A stretch of 64,000 nt of DNA from NCBI RefSeq assembly GCF_010729665.1, contig NZ_AP022610.1, positions 5,270,001 to 5,334,000 on the forward strand. Direction: 5' to 3'. Within the stretch, counting starts at the first letter, position 1. Every line of letters starts with the position of its first letter. The translations under genes and the position numbers were made by a program. Of the stretch, positions 55,188-64,000 are shown in pieces. The notes beneath the pieces are model-generated. The model ran no database searches and was not told the origin of the DNA. It saw nothing but the letters and a program-made list of their open reading frames with translations. This stretch comes from Mycolicibacterium madagascariense. Lineage in GTDB: Bacteria; Actinomycetota; Actinomycetes; Mycobacteriales; Mycobacteriaceae.

Positions 55188-56569
55188 TACAGCCGCTTGT
55201 TGACGAACTCGTCCATCCCCAGCGGACCGAGTTCGCGTCCGAAGCCGCTGCGCTTGACGCCGCCGAAGGGCACCTCCTGGCCCTCGTTGGCCGGGGTGTT
55301 GACGTTGGACATGCCCGACTCGAGGCGCCGCGCGATCTTTTCCGCCCGCTGGGTGTCGGTGCTGAACACCGCGCCGCCGAGACCGTAGTCGGAGTCGTTG
55401 GCGAGGGTGAGTGCCTCGTCGTCGCTGCCGACCGAGTAGACCACCGCGACGGGGCCGAACAGTTCCTCGCGGTAGGCCCGCATCTCGGGGGTGACACCGG
55501 TCAGCACCGCGGGCGAGTAGTAGGCCGCGGGCCCGTCGACGAGCTCGCCGCCGGCGTGCAGCGTCGCGCCCTTGGAGACGGCGTCCTGCACCTGCTCGTG
55601 CAGCGTCTCCGCGGCCCGGCGCGACGACAGCGGCGCGAAGGTCCCCTCGGCGGCCTCCGCCGGATCGCCCGCCTTCAGGTTCTTGGCCCGCTCGACGAGC
55701 CGCTCGACGAAACCGTCGAAGATGTCGCTGCTGACGATCATCCGCTTGTTCGAGTTGCAGGCCTGGCCGGTGTTGCCAATCCTGGTGTCCCAGGCCAAGT
55801 CTGCCGAGGCCTTCACGTCGTCGCTGTCGAGTACGACGTAGGCGTCGGACCCGCCGAGCTCCAGCACGCACTTCTTGAGGTTGCGCCCCGCGATCGACGC
55901 CACGACCGATCCGGCCCGCTCGGAACCGGTCAGCGAGACGCCGACGATGCGGCGGTCACCGATGATGCCCTCGATCTGCTCGTAGGACGCGAACAGGTTC
56001 TGGTAGACGCCCCGCGGGACGCCCGCCTCGTCCATCAGCTCCTGGACGGCGAGCGCCGACTTCGGCACCGACTCGGCGTGCTTGAGCACGATGGTGTTGC
56101 CCAGCACCAGGTTTGGCGCCGCGAACCGCGCGATCTGGTAGAAGGGGTAGTTCCACGGCATGATGCCCAGCAGCGGCCCGATCGGTAGCTTCTGCACGAA
56201 CGCCTTGCCCGGGGAGAACGTCTTGATCTCCTGATCGGCGGCCAGACCGGGGCCCTCGGTGGCGAAGTAGTCGAAGATGTCGCCGCAGAAGTCTGCCTCG
56301 TCGACGGCTTCGGGCAGCGGCTTGCCCATCTCTTCGGTCGCGATCGCACCCAGTCGTGAGGAGTGCTCCTTGAACAGCTCGCCCACGCGCTTGACGATCT
56401 TGGCCCGCTCGGTGATCGGCAGGTCCCGCCACGAGCGGTACGCCTCGTCGGACGAGGCGAGGATGGCTTCGACCTCCGCGTCGGTGGCGAAGTCGAACGA
56501 CTCCCCCGGCTCACCGGTGGCGGGGTTGACCACCTGATACCTGGGCTGGGTCGAAACGGTCGCGGTCAT
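55172..56569 (-). CDS. NAD(P)-dependent aldehyde dehydrogenase (succinate-semialdehyde type)
   Basis: A 465-residue ALDH from ATG 56569. IMPWNYPFYQIARFAAPNLVLGN, LELGGSDAYVVLDSDD with the general-base Glu, GNTGQACNSNKRMIV with catalytic Cys, and EELFGPVAVVY are canonical. It is closest in style to GabD1-like succinate-semialdehyde dehydrogenases. GGAAGG lies upstream. The exact aldehyde is unknown. Confidence 0.88.
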   Translation of the reverse strand: MTATVSTQPRYQVVNPATGEPGESFDFATDAEVEAILASSDEAYRSWRDLPITERAKIVKRVGELFKEHSSRLGAIATEEMGKPLPEAVDEADFCGDIFDYFATEGPGLAADQEIKTFSPGKAFVQKLPIGPLLGIMPWNYPFYQIARFAAPNLVLGNTIVLKHAESVPKSALAVQELMDEAGVPRGVYQNLFASYEQIEGIIGDRRIVGVSLTGSERAGSVVASIAGRNLKKCVLELGGSDAYVVLDSDDVKASADLAWDTRIGNTGQACNSNKRMIVSSDIFDGFVERLVERAKNLKAGDPAEAAEGTFAPLSSRRAAETLHEQVQDAVSKGATLHAGGELVDGPAAYYSPAVLTGVTPEMRAYREELFGPVAVVYSVGSDDEALTLANDSDYGLGGAVFSTDTQRAEKIARRLESGMSNVNTPANEGQEVPFGGVKRSGFGRELGPLGMDEFVNKRLYYVAD

Positions 56570-56701
56570 GTGGGACCTTCCTGTGGCGGGTGTACGTCCC
56601 CAATCTAGTCATCCCGCAATGCGGTGGCAGCGCTTTGTCGTGTCGATCCGGCTCGGGCCGACGACGGCGAACTACGCTCGGCCGATGACGGGTCGGCAGC
56701 C

Positions 56702-57424
56702 GTGACGTCGAGCGCACCCGCACTCGACCTGCTGGTCCGGGTGGGGCTGGCCCTGCTGCTGGGCGTGCTGATCGGCGTCGAACGCCAGTGGCGAGCGCGC
56801 ATGGCGGGCCTGCAGACCATGGCACTGGTCAGCATGGGCGCCGCACTGTTCCTCATCCTCGGCGCCTACTCGTTCCACGGCGACGGCGATCCCACCCGGG
56901 TCGCGGCCCAAATCGTCTCCGGCATCGGCTTTCTCGGCGCGGGCGTCATCATGAAGCAGGGCTCCTCGGTGACGGGCCTGAACACCGCCGCGACGCTGTG
57001 GGCCGCCGCGGCCGTGGGCGCACTCGCCGGAGCCTGGATGTGGCGGGAAGCCGTCACCGGGGCGATCGTCATCGTCACCGCCAACGGCCTGCTGTTCCCC
57101 CTGGCCTCGCGGATGGATCGCGCCCGGCTGTGGGGTGGGCGCGAGACCCATGCCGCCGACTACCTCGTCGAACTGCGCTGCGCCGACGACGCGGAGGCCC
57201 GTGTCCGAGCCGCCATTACCGGCGTGGTCAAAACCGCGGGCCTGCAACTGAATTCGCTGCGCTCGGAGACCACCAACGGGCTCGGCGAGGTGGTGGTGCG
57301 CGCCGAACTGTCGGCCGTCACCCGCGATGACGCCGCGCTCGAGGACGCGTTTCAGCCCGTGAACGCCGAACCCGGGGTCACGTCGTTCCTCTGGTCGGCC
57401 GAGGCGCCCCGGTCCGGCCGCTGA
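56702..57424 (+). CDS. MgtC/SapB-family membrane protein
   Basis: A 240-residue protein from GTG 56702. LLLGVLIGVERQWRARMAGLQTMALVSMGAALF is the MgtC signature, followed by GIGFLGAGVIMKQGSSVTGLNTAATLWAAAAVGA, four to five membrane segments, and a C-terminal ACT-like domain. MgtC proteins support growth at low Mg2+ and inside macrophages by affecting the F-ATPase or transport. The last 73 bases overlap the convergent MFS gene. Confidence 0.87.
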   Translation: MTSSAPALDLLVRVGLALLLGVLIGVERQWRARMAGLQTMALVSMGAALFLILGAYSFHGDGDPTRVAAQIVSGIGFLGAGVIMKQGSSVTGLNTAATLWAAAAVGALAGAWMWREAVTGAIVIVTANGLLFPLASRMDRARLWGGRETHAADYLVELRCADDAEARVRAAITGVVKTAGLQLNSLRSETTNGLGEVVVRAELSAVTRDDAALEDAFQPVNAEPGVTSFLWSAEAPRSGR

Positions 57425-58668
57425 GCCCGGGCCGACCACGCGAACGCGAGGCAGGCCGTGGTGATCGACGTGCCCATCACGATGGCCAGCGGTACGGCGG
57501 TGTGTTCACCGCCGATGCCGACGAGCGGTGACACCAGCGCGCCGAGCCCGAACTGCAGCGCGCCGAGCACCGCCGAGGCCGATCCGGCGCCGTGGCTGAC
57601 GGCGCCCAGAGCGAGCGCGGTGACGTTGCCGAACACCAGGCCGAGGCTGGCGACCGCCACCCACAGCGGGATGGCGAGCAGCCAGGCGGGCGCACCGGTC
57701 GCCACGATGATCCCGATCGCGGTCGTGGCCGCCAGGCACAGCGCGAGCCCGGACGCCGCGAGCGTGCGGACCGGTCGGCGACCGGCGAGGCGGGCCGATA
57801 CGGCACTCATCCCGACGAGCCCAAGGGCGTTGGCGGCGAACGCCACTCCGTACTGGACCTGGGTGCAGCCCATCATCACCTGGTAGACGAACGGCGACGC
57901 CGAGATGTAGGCCATCATCGTCGCGAAGGCGAAGGCGAACGCCAGTGCGCTGCCCGCGAAGCCTCGCGACGCGAGCGCGCGCAGCGTGGAGGGCGACGAC
58001 CGGCGGGCGGTTCGGGCGGCGGCTCGGCGAGCCGCGGTGTGGGTCTCGCGGACCACCGTCACCACGCCCACGAACATCGCCGCGACCAGACCGAAGACCA
58101 CCCACAGCACACCCCGCCAGCCGAGGGGGGCGACGAGGAGGCTGCCGAGTACCGGTGCGATGACGGGCGCCGCGCCTCCGACGATCATCATCAGGCTGAA
58201 CGCCCGGGCGGCGGCGGCGCCGACCGCGAGGTCGGAGATGACCGCCCTGCCGATGACCATGCCCGCCGCGCCCGTGATGCCCTGCGCGAACCGGGCGGCG
58301 ACGAGCACCTCGACCGTCGGCGCCAGCGCGGTGGCGGCACTGGCCGCCAGGCACAGCAGCGACCCGACGACCAGGGGCGGCAGCCGTCCGAACCGGTCGG
58401 ACAGTGGGCCGAACACCAACTGCCCGAGGGCGATTCCCACCAGGAAGGCGGTCAGCGTCAGCTGGATCGAGGTCGCCGTGGCCCCGAGGTCGGTGGTCAT
58501 GAGCGGAAACGCGGACAGGTAGAGGTCGGTGGCGAACGGGGCGACGGCCGACAGCAGCGCCAGGACGATCAGGAGCGGTCCGCGCACGGCGGACGTGCGC
58601 TGCGGCGGGTCGGCGAGACGCTCCATGGCCTCGGCATCGTCGTCGACGAAATTGCTGTGCGTATCCAA
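57352..58668 (-). CDS. MFS drug efflux transporter, Bcr/CflA type
   Basis: A 438-residue 12-helix MFS protein. PFATDLYLSAFPLMTTDL, LVFGPLSDRFGRLPPLVVG (motif A) and a helix-4 arginine region are typical of Bcr/CflA exporters. The TTG at 58668 is used because TGAGGA lies 6 bases upstream. The 3' end runs 73 bases into mgtC on the other strand. It is divergent from a MarR gene across a palindrome-bearing gap, the standard set-up for substrate-induced efflux. Confidence 0.87.
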   Translation of the reverse strand: MDTHSNFVDDDAEAMERLADPPQRTSAVRGPLLIVLALLSAVAPFATDLYLSAFPLMTTDLGATATSIQLTLTAFLVGIALGQLVFGPLSDRFGRLPPLVVGSLLCLAASAATALAPTVEVLVAARFAQGITGAAGMVIGRAVISDLAVGAAAARAFSLMMIVGGAAPVIAPVLGSLLVAPLGWRGVLWVVFGLVAAMFVGVVTVVRETHTAARRAAARTARRSSPSTLRALASRGFAGSALAFAFAFATMMAYISASPFVYQVMMGCTQVQYGVAFAANALGLVGMSAVSARLAGRRPVRTLAASGLALCLAATTAIGIIVATGAPAWLLAIPLWVAVASLGLVFGNVTALALGAVSHGAGSASAVLGALQFGLGALVSPLVGIGGEHTAVPLAIVMGTSITTACLAFAWSARAQRPDRGASADQRNDVTPGSAFTG

Positions 58669-58682
58669 CGTGAATCCTCAGT

Positions 58683-58716
58683 TAGCTATTTTTCGATAAC
58701 TATATCTTCATAGCTA
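58683..58716. promoter_or_regulatory. AT-rich inverted repeat between efflux and MarR genes
   Basis: TAGCTAT (58683-58689) and ATAGCTA (58710-58716) form a perfect 7-bp inverted repeat with a 20-base AT-rich spacer. It sits 15 bases from the TTG of the exporter and 21 bases from the ATG of marR. It is a likely MarR operator covering both promoters. Confidence 0.62.
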
Positions 58717-58736
58717 GCTGCGGTAAAGTCGAGGCC

Positions 58737-59168
58737 ATGAACCGCTCCGCCGTCACCGAGACGGCACTGGCCGACTTCGCCGATGCGATCATGGGCGCCG
58801 CCCGCGTCATCCGTTCGTGGGACCAGGCCTCCGACACCGTCGTTCCGCTGTCGGTGACCGAGGCCGCCGTGCTCGAATACGTCGACCGCCATCCGGGCTG
58901 CCGGCCCAGCGACGTCGCCCACGACATGCGCATGCGCACCAGCAATTTCAGCGCCGCCCTGCGCGCGCTGGAGAAGCACGAATTCGTGGAGCGCCGCAGC
59001 GATCCCTCCGACGGACGCACCGTCAACCTCTACGTCACCGCGCTGGCCGCCCGCGACATCGCCGTCGTCCGCGGCCGGCGGGCCGCGCTGCTGGCCGACG
59101 CGCTCGGCCCCGACCCCGCGGGCCTCGACGCCGCCAGGGCGCTGCTCGACCGCCTCAGGCAGACCTAG
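58737..59168 (+). CDS. MarR-family regulator
   Basis: A 143-residue winged-helix protein: LSVTEAAVLEYVDRHPGCRPSDVAHDMRMRTSNFSAALRALEKHEFVERRSDPSDGRTVNLYVT is the full MarR recognition helix and wing. It is divergent from the MFS exporter, which it probably represses, and from itself through the shared palindrome. The ligand is unknown. Confidence 0.9.
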   Translation: MNRSAVTETALADFADAIMGAARVIRSWDQASDTVVPLSVTEAAVLEYVDRHPGCRPSDVAHDMRMRTSNFSAALRALEKHEFVERRSDPSDGRTVNLYVTALAARDIAVVRGRRAALLADALGPDPAGLDAARALLDRLRQT

Positions 59169-59174
59169 CGACGC

Positions 59175-61319
59175 TCATCGCGCCATCGCGGCGACGATCT
59201 GGTCGTGGGTGAACGGCATGCTCCGCACCCGGACGCCGATCGCGTCGTGGATCGCGTTGGCGATGGCGCCTGCGGTCGGCCCCTGTGCGGTCTCGCGGAC
59301 GCCGAGTGACGGGTGGCCGTCATGGGGCAGCAGTTCCACGTCGACGGCGGGCACCTCGGAGAAGCGCAGGATCGGATAGGTCTCCCACGTGTCGCTGACG
59401 ACGTCGCGGTCGTCGAACCGGACGCGTTCCTTCAGCGCCCAGCTCGTCGCCTGGATGGCGCCGCCCTCGACCTGGTTCGCCGCGCCGTCGGGATTGATCA
59501 CCAGCCCGGCGTCGACGGCGATGGTCAACCGGCGGACCCGCACCCGGGTGGTCGCCTCCACCTCGGCGACCACGGCGCAGTAGGCGCTGCTGTTCTTGTA
59601 GCGGGCGTAGCCGAATCCGCGCCCGACCGCATCCCCGGTCAGCGGTGTGCCCCATCCGGAGCGAGCTGCCGCAGCCTCGACCACCGCGCGCCCCCGCTCG
59701 TCGTCCAGGTGGGCGAGACGATATTCGACGGGGTCGCGGCCCGCCGCCACGGCGAGCTCGTCCATGAAGGACTCGATCGCGAAGACGTTGACGAACGCAC
59801 CGAGCGAGCGCAGCGCCGAGGTCCGCAGCGGCATGACCGTTAGCCGGTGGTTCACGACGCGGAAGCAGGGAAATGCGTACCCGGGCACCAGATTTCGGCT
59901 CGCACCGCCGCCGTGGGCCAGCGGCGGTTCGCCTGCCGCGGCGATCGGCTCGCCACCCTCGCGGTGACTGGCCGCGAGCAGGCCGACGGTCGCGACGAAG
60001 CCGGGTCGCGTGACGTGCCCGTTGCCCCAGACGTCGTGGCGCCACGACGTCACCGCGCCGTCGTCGTCGACCTCCGCGGCGATCCTGACCGCGGCGGCGG
60101 GACCGAAGGGCGCCCAGCCGAGTTCGTCGGGCCGCGACCACACCACCTGTACCGGGCGTCCGGGGACCGCCTGCGCCAGCAGTGCCGCATCGAGGGCGAC
60201 GTCGTCGGCGCCGTTGTGGCCGTAGCAGCCCGCCCCCTCGACGTGCTGAACCGAGATGCTGGCCTCGTCGATCCCCAACGCCCGCGCCAACTCTCGGCGC
60301 AGCACGTATACGCCCTGACTCTGGGTCCACACGTGCAGGCGCGAGGCGCCGTCGGCAACATCATTCACCGCGGTCGCGCTGGACGGTCCCAGTGACGCGT
60401 GCGCCAGATAGGGCCGGTCGTAGCGCGCTTCGTGAAAACCCTTGCCGGAGGCAGGGTCTGGATCGTCTGAACCGGTCTCGGCGACGACGGTGGTCTCGGC
60501 GGGCGCCGTGGTCAGGAAGTCGACGAGGCGCGTCTCGTCGGGCAGCGACGCCTGCTCGCGCCACCGCGCACCGGCGCGCAACCGCTCCACCGCGACCAGC
60601 ACCACCTCCTCGCGGTCGGCCACGACGCCGAGGAAGTCGCCGTCGCGGACGACCGCCATCACGCCGGGAAGCGCGCGGGTCGGCGCCTCGTCCACCGACA
60701 GCAGCGTCGCCCCGCGCGACGGGGGCCGCACCACGCGGCCGTACGCCATGCCGGGCAGGGCGAGGTCGTGCACGAAACGCGCTCGCGGAGCGAGCTTGTC
60801 GGGCAGGTCGACGCGCGGAGCGTCGGTGCCGACGATCCGGTAGGACGACACCGGCTTCGTCGGGGCGAGCCCGGTCACGGGCCGGTCGAGGAGACCGTCC
60901 CCGGCGAGCTCGGGATAGGTCAGTCGGCGGCCGTCCGGCGCCGACACCGCGCCGTCGGCGGCCACGAGCAGGTCTCCGGGCAGGCCCCACCGGTGCGCGG
61001 CCGCCTCGATCAGCAGCGCGCGGGCCTCGGCGGCCGCCATCCGGACGGCGGCCCCGGAGTGCTGGATCGACAGGCTGCCCGCGGTGTACCCCTCGTCGGG
61101 GCTCGAGCCGGTCGACGTGGCCACCGCGCGCATCCGGTCGAGACCGACGTCGAGCTCCTCGGCGGCGATCTGGATCAGCGCCGTCGACACACCCTGTCCG
61201 AGTTCGACCTTGCCAGAACGCAATTCGATCGAGCCATCGGGCAGCACCGTCAGCCAGTCGCTCACCCGGGGATTGGCCAGAATGGAGGGCGGCAGGTCCC
61301 TGCCGAGCTCGAGGGTCAT
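59175..61319 (-). CDS. Molybdenum hydroxylase large subunit (isoquinoline/nicotinate type)
   Basis: A 714-residue xanthine-oxidase-family large subunit from ATG 61319. SGKVELGQGVSTALIQIAAEELDV near the N-terminus, the VEGAGCYGHNGADDVALDAALLAQ central pterin region, and GVRETAQGPTAGAIANAI with the catalytic Glu near the C-terminus match IorB-like, membrane-type hydroxylases. It hydroxylates N-heterocycles or aldehydes with a Mo-pterin cofactor. It overlaps the [2Fe-2S] subunit gene by 4 bases. No FAD subunit or XdhC-like maturation factor is nearby. Confidence 0.85.
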   Translation of the reverse strand: MTLELGRDLPPSILANPRVSDWLTVLPDGSIELRSGKVELGQGVSTALIQIAAEELDVGLDRMRAVATSTGSSPDEGYTAGSLSIQHSGAAVRMAAAEARALLIEAAAHRWGLPGDLLVAADGAVSAPDGRRLTYPELAGDGLLDRPVTGLAPTKPVSSYRIVGTDAPRVDLPDKLAPRARFVHDLALPGMAYGRVVRPPSRGATLLSVDEAPTRALPGVMAVVRDGDFLGVVADREEVVLVAVERLRAGARWREQASLPDETRLVDFLTTAPAETTVVAETGSDDPDPASGKGFHEARYDRPYLAHASLGPSSATAVNDVADGASRLHVWTQSQGVYVLRRELARALGIDEASISVQHVEGAGCYGHNGADDVALDAALLAQAVPGRPVQVVWSRPDELGWAPFGPAAAVRIAAEVDDDGAVTSWRHDVWGNGHVTRPGFVATVGLLAASHREGGEPIAAAGEPPLAHGGGASRNLVPGYAFPCFRVVNHRLTVMPLRTSALRSLGAFVNVFAIESFMDELAVAAGRDPVEYRLAHLDDERGRAVVEAAAARSGWGTPLTGDAVGRGFGYARYKNSSAYCAVVAEVEATTRVRVRRLTIAVDAGLVINPDGAANQVEGGAIQATSWALKERVRFDDRDVVSDTWETYPILRFSEVPAVDVELLPHDGHPSLGVRETAQGPTAGAIANAIHDAIGVRVRSMPFTHDQIVAAMAR

Positions 61320-61807
61320 CGTCGGCCACCCGCCCGCAGCGCCGCGGCGGCCGACAGCACCGCCCGCACGATCCGGTTGTGCGCACCGCACCGGCACAGG
61401 TTGTCGTCGAGCGCCTCGCGCACCTCGTCGTCCGTCGGGTCGGGGTTGCGGTCCAGCAGCGCCGCGGCCGAGACGACGATCCCGGACGTGCAGTACCCGC
61501 ACTGCGCGGCCTGGCCCGCCACGATGGCCTGCGCGACGGGATGCGGCCGCCCCGGGGGACTCAGCCCCTCGACCGTGACGACCTTGCGCTCCCCCACCGC
61601 GCCGACCGGGGTGTCGCAGGAGTAGGTCGGGCGCCCGTCGATGAGCACCAGGCACGATCCGCACAGCGCCAGCCCGCAACCGAACCGCGTGCCGGTCAGG
61701 CCGAGATGGTTGCGCAGCACGTACAGCAGGTCGGTGTCCGGCTCGGTGGTGACCACCGCGCGGTGGCCGTTCACCGAGATCGCCACCGGCGCCGGTTCGT
61801 CGCTCAT
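61316..61807 (-). CDS. Molybdenum hydroxylase [2Fe-2S] subunit
   Basis: A 163-residue electron-transfer subunit: the plant-type ferredoxin motif GCGLALCGSCLVLIDGR plus a later Cys, and the second cluster GYCTSGIV ... CRCGAHNRIV. It passes electrons from the Mo site. Start ATG 61807 overlaps the LysR stop, and the stop overlaps the large-subunit ATG, so all three genes are translationally coupled. Confidence 0.92.
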   Translation of the reverse strand: MSDEPAPVAISVNGHRAVVTTEPDTDLLYVLRNHLGLTGTRFGCGLALCGSCLVLIDGRPTYSCDTPVGAVGERKVVTVEGLSPPGRPHPVAQAIVAGQAAQCGYCTSGIVVSAAALLDRNPDPTDDEVREALDDNLCRCGAHNRIVRAVLSAAAALRAGGRR

Positions 61808-62814
61808 CGGCGGTTCCTGGTCCTCGTGGGCGTGCGCACCGTTCCATCGTCCCCGCGTTCGCGTCGCTGGGCCACCGCCCGTCCGCCGACGAAGTCCAGG
61901 AACGCGGCGGCGCTCGGCGCCAGCGGCCGATCCGCCGCCCAGACCAGCCCGATGCGCCGCTCGGCGGCCGGGCGCAGCGCGATCTCGACGGCGTCTGGCG
62001 ACGGCCCGGGATCGGCGGGGGGCACGACGGCCACGCCGAGGCCCGCGGCGACCAGCCCGCGCACCGTGTCGACCTCCTCGCCCTCGAACGCCAGGGCGGG
62101 CGTGAAGCCGGCCGCGCCGGCGAGCTCGTCGACGATTGCCCGCAACCCGTAGCCGGGCTTCATGCCGATGAACTGTTCGTCGGCCAGCTCGGCCATCCGG
62201 ACGTAGGACCGTCCGGCCAGCGGGTGCTCGGCGGGGACCAGCACGACGAGGTGCTGGGTGTCCAGGACGAGCACGCCGAACTCGTCCGACGCCGGCAGGG
62301 GTGCGGTCATCGCCAGGTCGGCGCGGCCGTGCCGGACGTGGTCGAGCAGGTCTTCGTGGGCGCCCTGCACCAGCGTGAACCGCACCCGCGGATGCTTCCG
62401 ACGGAACGCGCGCAGCTGGTCGGGCACGCGGCGCTCGCCCATGGTGTGCAGGAACGCCAGCACCACGCGGCCGCGTTCGGGGTCGGCCTCCTGCTCGGCC
62501 TGCCGCAGACCCGCGGACAGCTCGGCCATCGCCCGGCCCGCGGCGTCGGCGAGGCAGGCGCCGGCCGGGGTGAGCCGCACCCGGCGGCCATCGGGGACGA
62601 GCAGCGGGGTGCCCAGCGCCTCGGACAGGGCGGCCAGCCAGCGGCTCGCGGTCGGCTGCGGCACGCCCGCGGCCGCCGCGGCCCTGGTCAGGTTGCCGTC
62701 CGCGGCCAGCGCGGACAGCAGCGCAACCCGCGGCGCCAGCCGGGTCAACGGTGTCGGCTCGCCCACATCGGCCACCGCGCCCTCCCCTCTCGTCGCTGGT
62801 CGGACCACATCCAT
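61804..62814 (-). CDS. LysR-family regulator of the molybdenum hydroxylase genes
   Basis: A 336-residue LysR protein: N-terminal helix-turn-helix (GNLTRAAAAAGVPQPTASRWLAALSEALGTPLL) and a periplasmic-binding-protein-like effector domain. It is the first gene of the coupled operon and divergent from an MFS gene across 70 bases, so it probably controls both. LysR normally activates in response to a pathway substrate. ATG 62814 is used. Confidence 0.87.
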   Translation of the reverse strand: MDVVRPATRGEGAVADVGEPTPLTRLAPRVALLSALAADGNLTRAAAAAGVPQPTASRWLAALSEALGTPLLVPDGRRVRLTPAGACLADAAGRAMAELSAGLRQAEQEADPERGRVVLAFLHTMGERRVPDQLRAFRRKHPRVRFTLVQGAHEDLLDHVRHGRADLAMTAPLPASDEFGVLVLDTQHLVVLVPAEHPLAGRSYVRMAELADEQFIGMKPGYGLRAIVDELAGAAGFTPALAFEGEEVDTVRGLVAAGLGVAVVPPADPGPSPDAVEIALRPAAERRIGLVWAADRPLAPSAAAFLDFVGGRAVAQRRERGDDGTVRTPTRTRNRR

Positions 62815-62884
62815 TCACCAACGAATCGATTTCTGATCCTAGCTGCATTGGACGCATCAATCGCGACGGTCCTAGCGTCGATCC

Positions 62885-64000
62885 GTGACCGTCATCGCCC
62901 ACCCGGACGCCGCCCACCGCCGCGGCTCACCCGCGTTCCGCCGCATCACCGTCGCGCTGTTCTGCGCCGGGCTGTCCACGTTCACCGCCCTGTACGCCGT
63001 GCAGGCCGTCCTGCCGGCGCTCAGTACGTCGTTCGGCCTGTCCCCCACCGAGGCCAGCCTCGCGGTGTCCGTCGCGACCGGCGCGCTGGCGATCGGCGTG
63101 CTGCCGCTCACCGCGCTGTCCGACATCGTCGGGCGCACCACGGTCATGACCGTCTCGCTGTTCAGCAGCGCGGCCCTGTCGGTGCTGGTCGCGCTGAGCC
63201 CCAACTTCACGGTGCTGCTGGTGCTACGCGTCGCGGAAGGCGTGGCGCTGGCCGGCATTCAGGCCGTCGCGATGTCCTACCTGGCCGAGGAACTGCATCG
63301 CGAGTCGCTCGGCTCGGCGATGGGGCTCTACGTCGCGGGCACCGGACTGGGTGGCATGACGGGGCGGCTGGTGGGCGCCCTCGTCGACGACGTCGCGGGC
63401 TGGCGCTGGGCGCTGGGCACCACCGCGCTGATAACCCTTTTGTGCGCCATCGCCTTTCGCGTCACGATCGTGGCGTCGGCGCGCTTTCAGCCGCGGCCGC
63501 CGCGGGTCCGCGAACTCGCCGGCTCCATCGGCCGCGCCCTGACCGATCTCGGACTGCTCGGGCTGTTCGCGGCCGGCTTCCTGCTGATGAGCTGCTTCGT
63601 CACGGTCTACAACTTCCTCGGCTACCGGCTGCTCGGACCGGGCTTCGCGCTGTCGGGCACCGTGGTGGGCCTCGTCTTCGGGGTGTACCTCGCCGGCGTG
63701 ATCTCCTCGGCGTTCATCGGCCGGATGGTCGACCGCTTCGGCCGGCCGTCCATGCTGATCGTCACGGCGGCGACCACCCTGGCGGGAATCCTGTTGTTGG
63801 GCATGGGAAGTCTGGCCGCGGTGATCGTCGGGCTGATCGTCACCACGGGCGGGTTCTTCGCCGCGCACTCGGTCGCCAGCAGCTGGGTCAGCGCCCGGTC
63901 CGCCGTGCTGCACGTGCAGGGCTCCTCGGTGTACGTGCTGTTCTACTACCTCGGTTCCAGCGTCGGCGGCACCGTGGGCGGACTGGTGTTCTCGGCGCAC
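62885..64000 (+). CDS. MFS transporter, YnfM/AraJ-like (cut by window end)
   Basis: The first 372 residues of an MFS protein from GTG 62885, still open at the last base. It has an N-terminal helix ALFCAGLSTFTALYAVQAVLPAL, motif A GVLPLTALSDIVGRT, a second-half motif FIGRMVDRFGRPS, and ten or more membrane segments. The position opposite the LysR gene suggests export or uptake of the heterocycle handled by the hydroxylase. The 3' end lies outside. Confidence 0.87.
   Translation, partial: MTVIAHPDAAHRRGSPAFRRITVALFCAGLSTFTALYAVQAVLPALSTSFGLSPTEASLAVSVATGALAIGVLPLTALSDIVGRTTVMTVSLFSSAALSVLVALSPNFTVLLVLRVAEGVALAGIQAVAMSYLAEELHRESLGSAMGLYVAGTGLGGMTGRLVGALVDDVAGWRWALGTTALITLLCAIAFRVTIVASARFQPRPPRVRELAGSIGRALTDLGLLGLFAAGFLLMSCFVTVYNFLGYRLLGPGFALSGTVVGLVFGVYLAGVISSAFIGRMVDRFGRPSMLIVTAATTLAGILLLGMGSLAAVIVGLIVTTGGFFAAHSVASSWVSARSAVLHVQGSSVYVLFYYLGSSVGGTVGGLVFSAH

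Overview
The window is chromosomal DNA of a mycobacterium, most likely a fast grower (Mycolicibacterium). Pointers are the high GC and frequent GTG starts, a LucA homologue beside a Rv3722c-like aminotransferase and the 4.5S RNA gene, a PepA-like protease, LigC/LigD-polymerase repair genes, MmpS/MmpL, a 19-kDa-antigen-like lipoprotein, a KasA/B-type synthase, four MspA-family proteins and SigF-type promoters. No CRISPR array and no rRNA were seen; the only tRNA found is tRNA-Ser(GGA).

Layout. 1-4.1 kb: housekeeping genes (aminotransferase start, ffs, tRNA-Ser, lucA, serine protease, a DapB-fold oxidoreductase, a small membrane protein). 4.1-18.7 kb: a DNA-repair island. A LigD-polymerase-like gene and a minus-strand ligC2 formed an operon, with a carboxymuconolactone-decarboxylase-like gene and ligC1 divergent from it. 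A 10.7-kb element (6104-16796) is inserted exactly between codons 39 and 40 of ligC2, directly after the catalytic KWDGF motif. It carries two overlapping tyrosine recombinases with Tn554 TnpA/TnpB-like organisation, a complete ligC-type ligase gene directly behind them, and a cargo that looks like sulfide/persulfide stress defence: a mycothiol-nitroreductase-like protein, a Cys-rich micro-protein, a sulfide:quinone-reductase-like flavoprotein, MmpS/MmpL and a CstR-like repressor, with matching ATAC...GTAT operators before both cargo promoters. Several cargo genes are broken by tiny indels. This element is the main discovery candidate.

18.7-28.6 kb: B12-dependent diol dehydratase genes (fused large+medium subunits, small subunit, reactivase) next to a divergent amine catabolic set (APC permease; class III aminotransferase-like enzyme, APH-like kinase, SDR, GntR regulator). 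This resembles the enzyme set of the mycobacterial aminopropanol (RMM) microcompartment without any shell gene here. 28.6-38 kb: gluQ, a glutamine-type ABC importer with fused binding protein and permease, two flavin amine oxidase-fold enzymes, a P450, tgt and a haloalkane dehalogenase. 38-43.5 kb: a lipoprotein, a TetR/enoyl-CoA hydratase pair with a perfect operator palindrome, and a stress cluster (DUF3072, CDGSH, haem-oxygenase-like, ferritin-like) with SigF-like promoters.

43.5-50.3 kb: a duplicated three-gene envelope block (two MspA-family proteins plus a proline-rich secreted protein) flanking a methyltransferase. 50.7-64 kb: secreted and lipoprotein sensor genes, a solo ketoacyl-ACP synthase with an SDR, a second LigD-polymerase-like gene, an aldehyde dehydrogenase, MgtC, a MarR/MFS efflux pair, and a LysR-linked molybdenum hydroxylase with a divergent MFS gene cut by the window end. 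Base composition, identity and model-based statements are by eye only; no search was run.
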